From the NCBI GenBank assembly GCA_020849765.1, contig JADLAY010000006.1, positions 62,001-126,000 of the forward strand: a stretch of 64,000 nt of DNA. Reading direction: 5' to 3'. This DNA comes from Anaerolineae bacterium (GTDB lineage Bacteria; Chloroflexota; Anaerolineae; Aggregatilineales; Phototrophicaceae). Shown here piece after piece: positions 16,222 through 24,152 of this stretch. How positions within the stretch are numbered: the first letter of the stretch is position 1; each line of letters begins with the position of its first letter. The translations under genes were made by a program, and so were the position numbers. A model generated the notes under the pieces. The model was not told the origin of the DNA and did no database searches. It worked only from the letters and a program-made list of their open reading frames with translations.

Positions 16222-16665
16222 ATGCCAGTGATCGTTGTGTCGGGCGATCTGTTCCAATCGCAAGCACAGACCCTGACAAATGCAGTCAACTGCGCTGGCG
16301 TGATGGGCAAGGGGATCGCACTCGAATTCAAGCGACGCTTTCCCGCCATGGTCGAGGATTACGTTCGGCGCTGCGAAATGAACGAGATCAGGCTGGGTGT
16401 GCCGTATGTCTATAGCTCGACCGATCACCCCTGGATTTTGAACTTCCCGACCAAGCAGCATTGGCGCTCGAAATCGAAGCTCGACGCGATTGTCGCCGGG
16501 CTGGACTATCTCACGCAGCATTATCAGACGTGGGGGGTATCGTCATTGGCCGTGCCCGCCCTGGGCTGCGGACTAGGGCAGCTTGATTGGGATACCGTCA
16601 AACCGATCATGCTCGACTACCTCGGTCGAATGTCGATCCCGATCGAGCTTTACGCGCCACTCTGA
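16222..16665 (+). CDS. DarG-like macrodomain protein (ADP-ribosyl hydrolase), without DarT
   Basis: 147 residues, a single macrodomain. LTNAVNCAGVMGKGIALEFK is the ADP-ribose loop in the form typical of DarG, and NFPTKQHWRSKSKLD contains the lysine (K78) that corresponds to the DarG catalytic lysine; AVPALGCGLGQLDW is the distal phosphate loop. DarG removes ADP-ribose from DNA and neutralises the toxin DarT, usually encoded next to it. No DarT-like gene is seen nearby, and the C-terminal DarT-binding domain of full DarG is missing. It may be an orphan antitoxin or phage-defence element. Start at ATG 16222; TTG 16216 is an alternative. Confidence 0.85.
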   Translation: MPVIVVSGDLFQSQAQTLTNAVNCAGVMGKGIALEFKRRFPAMVEDYVRRCEMNEIRLGVPYVYSSTDHPWILNFPTKQHWRSKSKLDAIVAGLDYLTQHYQTWGVSSLAVPALGCGLGQLDWDTVKPIMLDYLGRMSIPIELYAPL

Positions 16666-16737
16666 AAGCAAATTGGCGTGTTAGCAGATTAACACATCAA
16701 CCAATCTAGTCATGCACGCTTTGTACATGCGAAAGCC

Positions 16738-16794
16738 CCAAAGCCCAAAGCTAACAGCCAACTGCTAAAGGCTAACATCCAACACCCAATAGCC
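16738..16794 (-). repeat. Heptamer tandem array, TTRGCNN family, opposite orientation
   Basis: On the minus strand the units read TATTGGG, TGTTGGA, TGTTAGC, CTTTAGC, AGTTGGC, TGTTAGC, TTTGGGC. It mirrors the array at 14512-14578, so the toxin/antitoxin island between them is framed by inverted arrays. It ends exactly at the stop codon of the next gene. A shorter octamer-like stretch (GTTAGCAGATTAAC) is at 16678-16692. Confidence 0.75.
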
Positions 16795-17679
16795 CTAAAC
16801 CACCCTCGCCGTGACGGACAGCACGCCGATGTCGTCGGTAGTGACGCGGATGGCATCGCCGGGCTGGAGCGCGAACTCCGGCGGCGGGACGATGCCGGTG
16901 CCGGTGAGCAGCACGACGCCGTCCTCGTGGACGCCGCAGCGCCCCAGGTGATCGATCAGGTTGGGGAGCGTGCGCTGGATGGCGCTGGTGTTGGCCTCGT
17001 CCTCGTAGATGAGCTCGCCGTCGCGCGTGATCTTGAGCTGGATGGTCAGTTCGGGGAAGGCGCGCAGCTTGCCCAGGCGCCAGCCGGGGCCAAGGACGCA
17101 GGCGCCGTTGTAGACCGTCGCTTGCGTGAAGTAGAGCGGATTCTCCCGTGCGATGTCGCGCGCGGTCATGGCGAGGGCCAGGCTGGCGCCGACGACCTCG
17201 AGCGCGGGGTTGAGCAGCAGGGCGAGTTCCGGCGTGGCGATGGTGTTCTGCGAATCGCGGCGGATGCCCGCCGCCCCATACGGCGGCACAACGCGATGCG
17301 CGGCGGCCCGGTAAAACAGGGCCGGGCGGTCGGCATGCTGCGCCTGGGCGTAGAGCACCGGATCACTGAGGACGAAGCCATTGCTGTTGGCGGCGCGCCG
17401 GTAATTGAGTGCCGCGCCCCACACCTCTTGCAGATCGACCGGCGGCAGCAAGGCGGGCAGATTCTCCATCGGCGGGGCGTCGACGACGGAGGCGAGATAA
17501 GCGCGGCTGCTCTCTCGTGCGCAGTGGGCCAGCTCGTCGATGGCCGTCTGCGGGCGCCCGGCGCTGGCGCGCAGCCATGCCGCCAGATCGCCGACCGTCT
17601 CGGTGACGTCATAGAGCGTGTCGTCCAGGCGCACGCCAATACGCGCGCCGCGCACGGGATCGAGAAAGCGCATGAGCAT
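16795..17679 (-). CDS. Fumarylacetoacetate hydrolase (FAH) family enzyme
   Basis: 294 residues beginning MLMRFLDP. It has the FAH fold marks LQEVWGAALNYRRAANSNG, LALAMTARDIARENPLYFTQ, YNGACVLGPGW and GTGIVPPPEFALQPGD. Metal ligands of the family (Glu/Glu/Asp) would fall in the central part, ELALLLNPALEVVG. The arrangement is closest to 2-keto-3-deoxy sugar-acid dehydratases/hydrolases (RFL start, FY-RAA, GTGIVPP), so sugar-acid catabolism is more likely than aromatic catabolism, but this is tentative. The ATG at 17679 is chosen because the family starts with RFLDP; upstream residues are not conserved-looking. Confidence 0.82.
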   Translation of the reverse strand: MLMRFLDPVRGARIGVRLDDTLYDVTETVGDLAAWLRASAGRPQTAIDELAHCARESSRAYLASVVDAPPMENLPALLPPVDLQEVWGAALNYRRAANSNGFVLSDPVLYAQAQHADRPALFYRAAAHRVVPPYGAAGIRRDSQNTIATPELALLLNPALEVVGASLALAMTARDIARENPLYFTQATVYNGACVLGPGWRLGKLRAFPELTIQLKITRDGELIYEDEANTSAIQRTLPNLIDHLGRCGVHEDGVVLLTGTGIVPPPEFALQPGDAIRVTTDDIGVLSVTARVV

Positions 17680-17789
17680 GGGCACTGTGGTTGGCTCCGG
17701 GTTTTGTGCGCGTTTGGTATTGTGTGCATTGAACCACAAACGCGCCTCGCTTGGCAAGATGGGGGGAAGGCCAAGTGGGAGAGGGGTAC

Positions 17790-17857
17790 TCGGTGCTCAG
17801 TGCTCGGTACTCGGTCAAGACGGTTCCGAGTTCTGGGTACGGGGTTCACAGTTCATG
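17790..17857. repeat. Heptamer tandem array, RGTDCTS family
   Basis: Units such as GGTACTC, GGTGCTC, AGTGCTC, GGTACTC and, after a break, AGTTCTG, GGTACGG, GGTTCAC, AGTTCAT. The 476-bp gap from 17680 to 18155 is almost entirely repeats: this array, a GGTCGGC-type array (17905-17937), a MITE-like element and an octamer array. Confidence 0.75.
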
Positions 17858-17904
17858 CTGCGAGGGCAGGTGACGAGGCGTGAGGTGATGAGGGGATAGA
17901 GCTT

Positions 17905-17937
17905 TCGGCGGTCGGCGGTCAGCTTTCGGCTAATTGA
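17905..17937. repeat. Heptamer array, CGGTCGG type
   Basis: CTTTCGG, CGGTCGG, CGGTCAG, CTTTCGG, CTAATTG in 7-bp register, a further variant of the heptamer arrays. Confidence 0.55.
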
Positions 17938-17940
17938 GGC

Positions 17941-18121
17941 GTGGTTATTCGTCATGAACACTTGTTGCCCTTTTTGCCTTCACCCTAAATCCCTCTCCCT
18001 TATGGAGAGGGACTTTCAGATCGATTTCTCTCCCCTTCTCCTAGCCTTCGGTAACCTTAGATTACAGGGAGAAGAGGCTGGGGATTGAGGGTAGGCAGCG
18101 GCGAAACTGAATTATGACCAC
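17941..18121. mobile_element. MITE-like element, copy 1 (181 bp)
   Basis: Imperfect terminal inverted repeats (GTGGTTATTC at the left, ATTATGACCAC at the right) enclose CACCCTAAATCCCTCTCCC, a GGAGAGGGACTTTCAGA arm, CTCCCCTTCTCC, AGGGAGAAG and a tail GGGTAGGCAGCGGCGAAACT. Copies at 21761-21944 and 62080-62243 have the same order. It has no coding capacity, so it would need a transposase supplied elsewhere. Confidence 0.7.
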
Positions 18122-18166
18122 CTCTCCGCTAATTCGCTCCTAATTTGCTAACGCGCTAATCTGCTC
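18122..18166. repeat. Octamer array, GCTAATYY type, running into a stop codon
   Basis: GCTAATTC, GCTCCTAATTT, GCTAACGC, GCTAATCT, GCTC. The TAG stop of the serine hydrolase (18158-18156, minus strand) lies inside the array, so the repeat has set the C-terminus of that protein. Confidence 0.6.
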
Positions 18167-19619
18167 TTTTCCCCGTCAGCAGCAGGGGTTCCACGGCGTC
18201 GAGCGAGACGTTGATGCGGGATTCGACCAGCAGTTCATCACCATCGAAGGTGAAGACGAGCGAATGATAGAACGGCGTCTCGTAGAGGCGGGCGATCATG
18301 GTGTAGGTGTCGTCGGCGGTCCAGGCGCCGCTGGTGGCGATCGGCGTGCGACCGGACACCCATTGCGAATCGAACAGGCTCGTGTGTCCGTGCTGCCAAT
18401 GACCGTGACCGCAGGCAATGATGTGCTCCTCGGTCGCCGTTTGGACGGTGAGCGTGCAGCCGGACTCGGCGACGCTCAGCGTGAGGGCCCGGATGTTCAG
18501 TTCGTTCGCGTCCAGGGCGTAGGTTCGACCGGAGATGCGCGAGGCGATGGGCGACGACGCGCGACCTCGCACCGGGGGGAGGGCCAGGTTGGCGAGCTTG
18601 CTGGTCAATGCCGCCTGGGCTGCGGGGTCGTCAGGCAGTGGATCGGCGCCCATTGCAGGGAGCAGGATGTCCCAGACGAGATCGAGCGGCCCCTGGCTAT
18701 CAAAGATGTCGATCCCCGCCGTCATGACCACGACGGCATCCTGGTCGGGCATGACGACGCAGAACTGGCCAAAGACGCCGTCGCCGCGAAAGGCGCCGTG
18801 ACGACAGCGCCAGAACTGATAGCCGTAGCCTTGAAACCAATCGCTTTGCCCACCCTCGCTCGCCGGCCCTTGAGCAGCGGTTGCTGCTTCAACCCAGGTC
18901 TCAGGCAGAATTTGCTCGCCCTGCCACAGCCCAAGCTGCAGATAGAGCTGGCCGAAGCGGGCGACATCCTCCGTCGTCATACTCAAGCCGATGCCGCCGA
19001 GCGCGATCCCCTGCGGCGACTCCTGCCAGGTGGCGTTCGTGATGCCGAGCGGCTGAAACAGGCGCGGCGCCAGATAGTCGACCAGCTTCATGCCGGTCAC
19101 CTGCTGCACAATCGCCGCCAGCATGTACGACGCCCCGGTGTTGTAAAGGAAGTGCGTCCCCGGCGGGTGCTCAACCGGCACACTGAAGAAGCGCTTGATC
19201 CAGTTGGCATCCGGCTGGCGATCCATCTGCGACCAGGCATCAATCGCGTGGCCGGTCGTCATCGACAGCAGATGGCGCACGCGCATCGCGGCCAGCATGT
19301 CGTTCGGTTCGGTGGGCGCATCTTGCGGGAAGAAGGCGAGCACCGGATCGTCAATCGAGAAGCGACCTTCGGCCAGGGCCAAGCCGACGGCGGTCGAGGT
19401 GAAGCTCTTGCTCAGTGAGAACAGCATGTGCGGATGCTCCGCCGCATACGGCGACCACCAGCCCTCGGCAATGACGCTGCCGTGGCGCAGCAGCATGACG
19501 CTGTGGATTTCGGGGTGCTGGCGTTCGAGCGCCTCGATGAATTGCAGGATGGCGTGCGAGGCGATACCCTGGCTCTCAGGCGATGCGCGCTGCAAGACTT
19601 GGCGGGCGGTGGCGGCCAC
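18156..19619 (-). CDS. Serine hydrolase, beta-lactamase class C / penicillin-binding-like family
   Basis: 487 residues. The SxxK nucleophile motif is FSLSKSFTSTAVGLALAEG (S68, K71), the second-motif tyrosine is in FLYNTGASYMLAAIVQQ, and GLSMTTEDVARFGQLYLQLG is the usual helix after it. A C-terminal beta-rich domain of about 120 residues follows. Enzymes of this family are esterases, D-aminopeptidases or amidases more often than antibiotic-resistance enzymes. There is no signal peptide, so it is probably cytoplasmic. I chose GTG 19619 (GGAG 8 bp upstream); the frame stays open to 19766 but the extra residues look unlike the family. Confidence 0.85.
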   Translation of the reverse strand: MAATARQVLQRASPESQGIASHAILQFIEALERQHPEIHSVMLLRHGSVIAEGWWSPYAAEHPHMLFSLSKSFTSTAVGLALAEGRFSIDDPVLAFFPQDAPTEPNDMLAAMRVRHLLSMTTGHAIDAWSQMDRQPDANWIKRFFSVPVEHPPGTHFLYNTGASYMLAAIVQQVTGMKLVDYLAPRLFQPLGITNATWQESPQGIALGGIGLSMTTEDVARFGQLYLQLGLWQGEQILPETWVEAATAAQGPASEGGQSDWFQGYGYQFWRCRHGAFRGDGVFGQFCVVMPDQDAVVVMTAGIDIFDSQGPLDLVWDILLPAMGADPLPDDPAAQAALTSKLANLALPPVRGRASSPIASRISGRTYALDANELNIRALTLSVAESGCTLTVQTATEEHIIACGHGHWQHGHTSLFDSQWVSGRTPIATSGAWTADDTYTMIARLYETPFYHSLVFTFDGDELLVESRINVSLDAVEPLLLTGKRAD

Positions 19620-19746
19620 TGAGCGAACTCCAGATTGGATGCGGAATAAGGCGCCGGTGATTATAGGCCCGTCTCGAACCTTTGTGACCGGTCGGATTTC
19701 AGCCGCGATGGTGGTCGGACATTGGGCGGCAGGGGGCGAGGGGATC

Positions 19747-19777
19747 GCCAGCCGGGGACTCGACACCCCCGGCTGGC
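19747..19777 (-). terminator. Strong hairpin downstream of the neprosin gene
   Basis: GCCAGCCGGGG (19747-19757) pairs perfectly with CCCCGGCTGGC (19767-19777) around a 9-base loop, 25 bp after the neprosin stop codon. There is no T-run, so it may be a transcript-stabilising hairpin or REP relative rather than a classic terminator. Confidence 0.5.
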
Positions 19778-19801
19778 TTCATGCGTTATGCATGAGGACG
19801 G

Positions 19802-21352
19802 TTACCCGCAGTCGTCACCGCCGGGGCCGCCGAAGAAGATGTAGGTGCCCCAACTGCCGCCGCGGCTGGCCGGGGTGATGTCAATCGTGTAGCAATCCGG
19901 GTTCGGCTCGATCTCGAACAGATCCGCCCAGACGCCGACGCCGTCATCTTCGTCGCGCGGGATGTAGAAGATCGTGTGTTGGAAGGCCGCGCGCTGCCAA
20001 CCCTGATCGCTGAAGGCACCGCTGCCCATGGCGGGCATAGTGTCGCGGCCGGTCACTTCGCCGCCGTAGGTGATCTCGCTGGCCGAGCGCGAAAGCTGGC
20101 CGCTGCCATAGAGCGTGCCCGGATAGTAGCCAACGGCTTCATAGGCGCCCGGCCCGCGCAGGAACAGCCACCAGTTGCCGCGGAAGTACTTCCACTGCAT
20201 CTCGAAGCCCCACTGCGTGCCGCCGGTGCTGCTGTAGTTGGTCCACGGCCCGCCGAGATACCAGTGATTGTTGGTCTGGACGAAGGCGGCGCAGTCCAGG
20301 TTGTAGCACTTCTTCTTGTCGTAGTTATCGGCCGTGTAGAAGATGAACAGCCGGGCGCGGTCATCGCCGTACTTCTTGTGGTAAAGCTGCCAGCCGCCCT
20401 CGACCGTTTGCAGGCCGTCGCCTTCGCCGCCCGCATACCACTGCTGCGAGAGCGAGAAGTCACGGTCGCCGGGCACGTTCGGGTTCCACAGGTTGAGCCA
20501 GGAGTTGCCTCCGAAGTTGCGCACATTCTGGCGCGCGGCGGCATACATGTGATCCGGGTTATCGCCTTCCGGGAGCTGCTCTTCCTGCGGATACTCGCCG
20601 CTGCCATCGACATCCTTGCCGAAGAAAGCGTCGAGCGTCGCGAAACGGGTCATGACTTCGAGGGTGATGCGCGCCATCGGGATCGTGCCGTCGTCGCAGC
20701 TGATCGGATTGCCGTACGGATCGGTCTGGCCGAGCAGCAGCGGCGATTCGAGCGCTTCAGGCTCGCCGGGCGCTTCGCCTTCGACACCCTCGTCGCTGAA
20801 GATGGTGTTTTGCGGGGCGTCGCGGACGAGCTCAAGATCCTGCAAGCGCAGGGACGGCTGCGACTCGACGGTGATGCAGTCAAAGTACTGGCCGTCGACA
20901 ACGAAGGTGCTGACCTGCTCGACGCCATCGTACATGGTCAGGATGTGCTGTCGCATCTCCTCGAAGGCGTCTGCGTCGCGCACCTCGGCACCGTCGCGCT
21001 GCGCATAGTCATCGAACGAAGCGTCGCGCACACTCTGCAGGAATTCGTCGAACGGGATGAAGTCGCTTTGCGTGTCCGTCGGCTCCAGCGTCTCAGTCGG
21101 CGGCACTGCCGTGTCCGTCGGGGGCACCGGGGTGTCGCTGGGCGGCACGGGGGTCTCAGTCGGCGGGACGGCGGTTTCCGTTGGGGGCACGGGCGTCTCG
21201 GTTGGTGGGACGGCCGTGTCGGTCGGGAGCGGTGTCTCGGTCGCGGGGACGGGGGTTTCGGTGGGTGGGACGGGTGTTGGAGTCGGGGTCGTCGGGGTAC
21301 AGGCGACGATCAGCAACAAGAGGGACGTGACGAACAGAATGCGCAGCCGCAT
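19802..21352 (-). CDS. Secreted lipoprotein with a neprosin (glutamic prolyl endopeptidase) domain
   Basis: 516 residues. A lipoprotein signal ends in LLLLIVAC (lipid-carrying C18). Residues 19-92 are a Pro/Thr linker of PPTETPV-type repeats. Residues 98-255 form a pro-region ([20 protein letters not shown] ... [20 protein letters not shown]). Residues about 266-463 are the neprosin domain: [89 protein letters not shown]. Plant neprosins are glutamic peptidases that cut after proline; by position E318 (VEGGW) and E432 (GGEV) are the likely catalytic pair. A 53-residue C-terminal tail has no known match. Probably digests proteins outside the cell. Confidence 0.85.
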   Translation of the reverse strand: MRLRILFVTSLLLLIVACTPTTPTPTPVPPTETPVPATETPLPTDTAVPPTETPVPPTETAVPPTETPVPPSDTPVPPTDTAVPPTETLEPTDTQSDFIPFDEFLQSVRDASFDDYAQRDGAEVRDADAFEEMRQHILTMYDGVEQVSTFVVDGQYFDCITVESQPSLRLQDLELVRDAPQNTIFSDEGVEGEAPGEPEALESPLLLGQTDPYGNPISCDDGTIPMARITLEVMTRFATLDAFFGKDVDGSGEYPQEEQLPEGDNPDHMYAAARQNVRNFGGNSWLNLWNPNVPGDRDFSLSQQWYAGGEGDGLQTVEGGWQLYHKKYGDDRARLFIFYTADNYDKKKCYNLDCAAFVQTNNHWYLGGPWTNYSSTGGTQWGFEMQWKYFRGNWWLFLRGPGAYEAVGYYPGTLYGSGQLSRSASEITYGGEVTGRDTMPAMGSGAFSDQGWQRAAFQHTIFYIPRDEDDGVGVWADLFEIEPNPDCYTIDITPASRGGSWGTYIFFGGPGGDDCG

Positions 21353-21387
21353 CGTGATCCTCCCTACTGCATAGTTGGGGCGACGGC

Positions 21388-21738
21388 TCAGCGCGGGTAA
21401 CTGCCTGCGCCTTTGCCGAGGAAATCCCCAAGAGTCTGAAAGCGCGTCAATTCCTCCAGCGTGATCCGCCGCATGGGGATGCTGCCGTCGGGGCAGCCAT
21501 CCGCGTCGGCGGGCGCCGGAATCTGCACTTCCATCTCTATAATGCAGTCGAAGACGTTACTGTCTACGAAGATAGTCCGAATGGCCCTCAGCCCGGCGTA
21601 GCGGCGCAAGATGTGCTGCTGCATGGCGCTGAAACTTGCCTCATCCGCGACCTGCACGCCGGGGCGCTGCGCATAGTCAGCAAAGCGCGCCGCACGCGTT
21701 TGCGCCAGGAAATCTTCGAAGGGGAGAGGTGTGTTCAT
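21388..21738 (-). CDS. Free-standing homologue of the neprosin pro-region (possible inhibitor)
   Basis: 116 residues that align almost end to end with residues 98-255 of the adjacent neprosin protein: [20 protein letters not shown] against [31 protein letters not shown] against [11 protein letters not shown], the shared FVD..FDCI, and [20 protein letters not shown] against [20 protein letters not shown]. It stops where the catalytic domain would begin and lacks the insertion (about residues 175-215) of the longer protein. It has no signal peptide. It lies 35 bp upstream of the neprosin gene on the same strand, so one transcript is likely. It could hold the protease inactive in the cytoplasm, or be a duplicated remnant. 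No clear ribosome site is seen. Confidence 0.75.
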   Translation of the reverse strand: MNTPLPFEDFLAQTRAARFADYAQRPGVQVADEASFSAMQQHILRRYAGLRAIRTIFVDSNVFDCIIEMEVQIPAPADADGCPDGSIPMRRITLEELTRFQTLGDFLGKGAGSYPR

Positions 21739-21760
21739 TATGCGACCACTTCGCTGATGC

Positions 21761-21944
21761 GTGGTCAGGAATCGTCATGAAGCTTTGCTGCCCTTTTTGC
21801 CCTCACCCTAAATCCCTCTCCCTGATGGAGAGGGACTTTCAGAACCAACTCTTCTCCCCTTCTCCCTGTAACCGCAAGGTCGACGAAGGTTAGAAGAAGG
21901 GCCGGGGTGGAGGGCAGGCAGCGGCGAAGCTGGATTATGACCAC
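21761..21944. mobile_element. MITE-like element, copy 2 (184 bp)
   Basis: GTGGTCAGGA at the left and ATTATGACCAC at the right, with the same interior order as copies 1 and 3 (CACCCTAAATCCCTCTCC, GGAGAGGGACTTTCAGA, CTCCCCTTCTCCC, GGCAGGCAGCGGCGAAGCT). It separates the neprosin operon from the DinB gene. Confidence 0.7.
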
Positions 21945-21951
21945 GCCTCAC

Positions 21952-22440
21952 TTAGCTGTCAATCCGCCGCTCGGCCAGGGTGCGCGTCATCTGCTCGATG
22001 TGGAGCGAGTCGTGCTGCGTCAACAGGAACAACTGATCGAGCAGAGTCAGGCGCCCGCGCTTGGGATGCATGCCTGGACGATCCCAGTCGCCCTCCGTAC
22101 GCGCCTGCAGATAGGCAAGATGCGCCGCGCGCTCGGCCCGCCACTCGGTGAGCAGCGTCCGCCAGGACAGATGGTTGTAGTCTCGCTGGCGCGCGAGTTC
22201 GTCCGGATTGGGGAACGGGAGGGTGGGCAGATCTTGCTCGACGGTCACGCGCGTGCGCTCGAAGAGGACGCCCTCGAAATCGCGCAGGTGGCCGAGGACT
22301 TCGAGCGCCGTCCAGCCGTCGCCGCTGTCGCGGTATTTGGTCAGCGCGTCCGGGTCAGCCGCGGTGAAGATCGACTCGACGGTCTTGAGCGTGTAGCCCA
22401 TGATGTTGTACTGCCAACTGCGCACGGTTTCGATCAGCAT
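21952..22440 (-). CDS. DinB family protein
   Basis: 162 residues. The metal histidines fall in TALEVLGHLRDFEGVLFERT (near 50), RQRDYNHLSWRTLL and TQHDSLHIEQMTRTLAE (near 145). The WTALEVLGHL.DFE form is the usual DinB_2 subgroup. Ligand and substrate unknown. The ATG at 22440 has a CAGGAG about 6 bp upstream. It is not obviously linked to the neprosin genes, from which a MITE separates it. Confidence 0.88.
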   Translation of the reverse strand: MLIETVRSWQYNIMGYTLKTVESIFTAADPDALTKYRDSGDGWTALEVLGHLRDFEGVLFERTRVTVEQDLPTLPFPNPDELARQRDYNHLSWRTLLTEWRAERAAHLAYLQARTEGDWDRPGMHPKRGRLTLLDQLFLLTQHDSLHIEQMTRTLAERRIDS

Positions 22441-22517
22441 GATGGTGCTCCTGCCTGTGTTTGCCCCGATTATGCGGCATCCGCCCGCGTGTGCAAGCGC
22501 CTGGTAGTGCCAATGAT

Positions 22518-22575
22518 TGTAGGGACGCGATTAATCGCGTCCGGGAGGGCGGACGGCAAGAATGCCGTCCCTACA
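22518..22575. repeat. Double-hairpin repeat, TGTAGGGAC ends
   Basis: The ends TGTAGGGAC and GTCCCTACA are perfectly inverted. Inside are GGACGCGATTAATCGCGTCC (a perfect 20-bp palindrome) and GGACGGCA-AGAA-TGCCGTCC. Same class as 9847-9907 and 5584-5621; the arm sequences differ but pairing is preserved. Confidence 0.65.
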
Positions 22576-22668
22576 TTCGGATAGAGACGACTATACACAA
22601 TGAGCGCAGTGTGGCGGCAGCGGGCAAATCTGGTAGACTGCGGCTCCCACAAGTCGAGAGGCATCGAC

Positions 22669-24000
22669 ATGACTCCGCGACGTGTCATCCGCAGCTACAT
22701 GATCATCGCCGCCATCTACACGTTATCCGCATCGCTGATCTGGGGCGTCAACACGCTGTTCTTGCTCGACGCAGGGCTGACGATTGCCGAGGTCTTCATC
22801 GCCAACGCGGCCTTCACCGCCGGGATGGTCATCTTCGAGATCCCGACCGGCGTGCTGGCCGATACGGCGGGCAGGCGCGTGTCATTCCTGCTCAGCGTGC
22901 TCGTGCTGTCGGCGTCGACGCTGGCCTATCTGGCGGCGGCGGAGACCGGCGGCGGTGTGCTCGTCTTCAGCCTGATCTCGATCTTCCTCGGCCTCGGCTT
23001 CACCTTCTATTCGGGCGCGGTCGAGGCATGGCTGGTCGATGCGCTGCACGCGACGGGCTACCAGGGCGAGCTGGACGCCGTGTTTTCGCGCGGGGCAATG
23101 GTGACGGGCGCGGCCATGCTGATCGGCTCGGTCGGCGGCGGCTTCCTGGGCAACGTCGATCTGGCATGGCCGTTCATCGGGCGGGCGGTGCTGCTGCTGC
23201 TGGCCTTCGTCGTCGCCTACTTCACGATGCACGACCTGGGCTACACGCCGCGCTCGCTGACGCTGGCACGCATCCCGGCGGAGATGCGAGCGGTGGCCGA
23301 GGTCAGTATCGCCTACGGCTGGCGCCAGCCGAATCTGCGCCTGCTGATGCTGGCCGGGGCGATCCAGAGCGGCTTCATCATGTGGGCTTTCTATGCCTGG
23401 CAGCCGTACTTCCTGCAACTGTTTGGCGACCCGAACGCCGTCTACATCGCCGGGATCATCACGGCGCTGCTGTCGCTGTCGACCATCGGCGGCAACTGGC
23501 TGGTCGAGCGCTTGACCCAGCGCCGCGGCAGGCGGACGAGCATCATCATCGGGTCGGTGATCGTGTTCGTCGTCTGCATGATCGGCGTCGGGCTGACGAG
23601 CTCGTTCTACGTGGCGGTGGCGCTGTTCCTGGTCGCGATGGGCACGACCGGCGTCAGCCAGCCCGTGCGCCAGAGCTACATCCACCACATCGCGCCATCG
23701 GAGCAGCGGGCGACGATCGTCTCGGTCGACTCGATGTTCGCCAGCGGCGGCGGCGTCGTCAGCCAGGTGGCGCTGGGTCAGTTGGCGGAGACGGGCGGCA
23801 TCGCGCAGGGCTACGTGATCGGCGGCATCTTCTCCGCGCTCAGTCTGCCGCTGCTGTGGCTGCTGCGCCGTCTGCCGAGCGATGCGGACACCATCGTCGG
23901 GCGCGCTTCGGTTCAGGGCGGTCAGGCCGGGCAGGGCATCCCGGCCAATTCGCAGGTCGATTGCACGCCGCAGCATCCGGCGACGGAGGCGGGAGACTGA
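22669..24000 (+). CDS. Major facilitator superfamily transporter
   Basis: 443 residues with about 12 hydrophobic segments in two halves and a charged loop in the middle. FEIPTGVLADTAGRRVSFLL (about 60-80) is the MFS loop 2-3 motif A in the form of drug/metabolite exporters; the second half repeats it weakly (GNWLVERLTQRRGRR). The C-terminal 40 residues are hydrophilic and probably cytoplasmic. The ATG at 22669 has GAGAGG 8 bp upstream. No substrate-specific neighbour. Confidence 0.9.
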   Translation: MTPRRVIRSYMIIAAIYTLSASLIWGVNTLFLLDAGLTIAEVFIANAAFTAGMVIFEIPTGVLADTAGRRVSFLLSVLVLSASTLAYLAAAETGGGVLVFSLISIFLGLGFTFYSGAVEAWLVDALHATGYQGELDAVFSRGAMVTGAAMLIGSVGGGFLGNVDLAWPFIGRAVLLLLAFVVAYFTMHDLGYTPRSLTLARIPAEMRAVAEVSIAYGWRQPNLRLLMLAGAIQSGFIMWAFYAWQPYFLQLFGDPNAVYIAGIITALLSLSTIGGNWLVERLTQRRGRRTSIIIGSVIVFVVCMIGVGLTSSFYVAVALFLVAMGTTGVSQPVRQSYIHHIAPSEQRATIVSVDSMFASGGGVVSQVALGQLAETGGIAQGYVIGGIFSALSLPLLWLLRRLPSDADTIVGRASVQGGQAGQGIPANSQVDCTPQHPATEAGD

Positions 24001-24062
24001 GGGTGCTCAGTGCTCAGTGCTCAGTTCTGGGGTTCACGGTGCCCGGTTCACAGTTCACGGTT
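24001..24062. repeat. Heptamer tandem array, RGTDCTS family
   Basis: Starting at the MFS stop codon: GGTGCTC, AGTGCTC, AGTGCTC, AGTTCTG, GGGTTCAC, GGTGCCC, GGTTCAC, AGTTCAC, GGTTCGA. It lies directly against the gene end, so it is transcribed as part of the 3' untranslated region. Confidence 0.75.
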
Positions 24063-24111
24063 CGAATGAATTGGATTGCTTGAGCAGCCCGGTTCACCGG
24101 GCGCGACCTTA

Positions 24112-24133
24112 GCCGGATGGTTGACCATCCGGC
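24112..24133. repeat. Single REP hairpin
   Basis: GCCGGATGG-TTGA-CCATCCGGC is a perfect 9-bp stem. It equals the left hairpin of the composite REP units and stands 20 bp before the end of the anti-sigma gene. A smaller hairpin, GCCCGG-TTCA-CCGGGC, is at 24086-24101. Confidence 0.65.
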
Positions 24134-24152
24134 GGGCTGGCGTGGCGCATCC

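Noticed and set aside
18156..19619. Beta-lactamase conferring resistance
   Set aside because: It has the SxxK fold motifs but no signal peptide and an extra C-terminal domain typical of esterase/peptidase members.
21057..21374. Plus-strand frame rich in VSVGGTG repeats
   Set aside because: It is the antisense of the Thr/Pro linker of the neprosin lipoprotein and has no ribosome site.
22461..24083. 540-codon open frame parallel to the MFS gene
   Set aside because: Arg/Gly/Ala-rich shadow in a GC-rich gene; the frame with membrane helices and motif A is the real one.
24086..24101. Terminator for the MFS gene (GCCCGG-TTCA-CCGGGC)
   Set aside because: Stem of only six pairs and no T-run; it resembles the REP hairpins around it, so I did not list it as a terminator.
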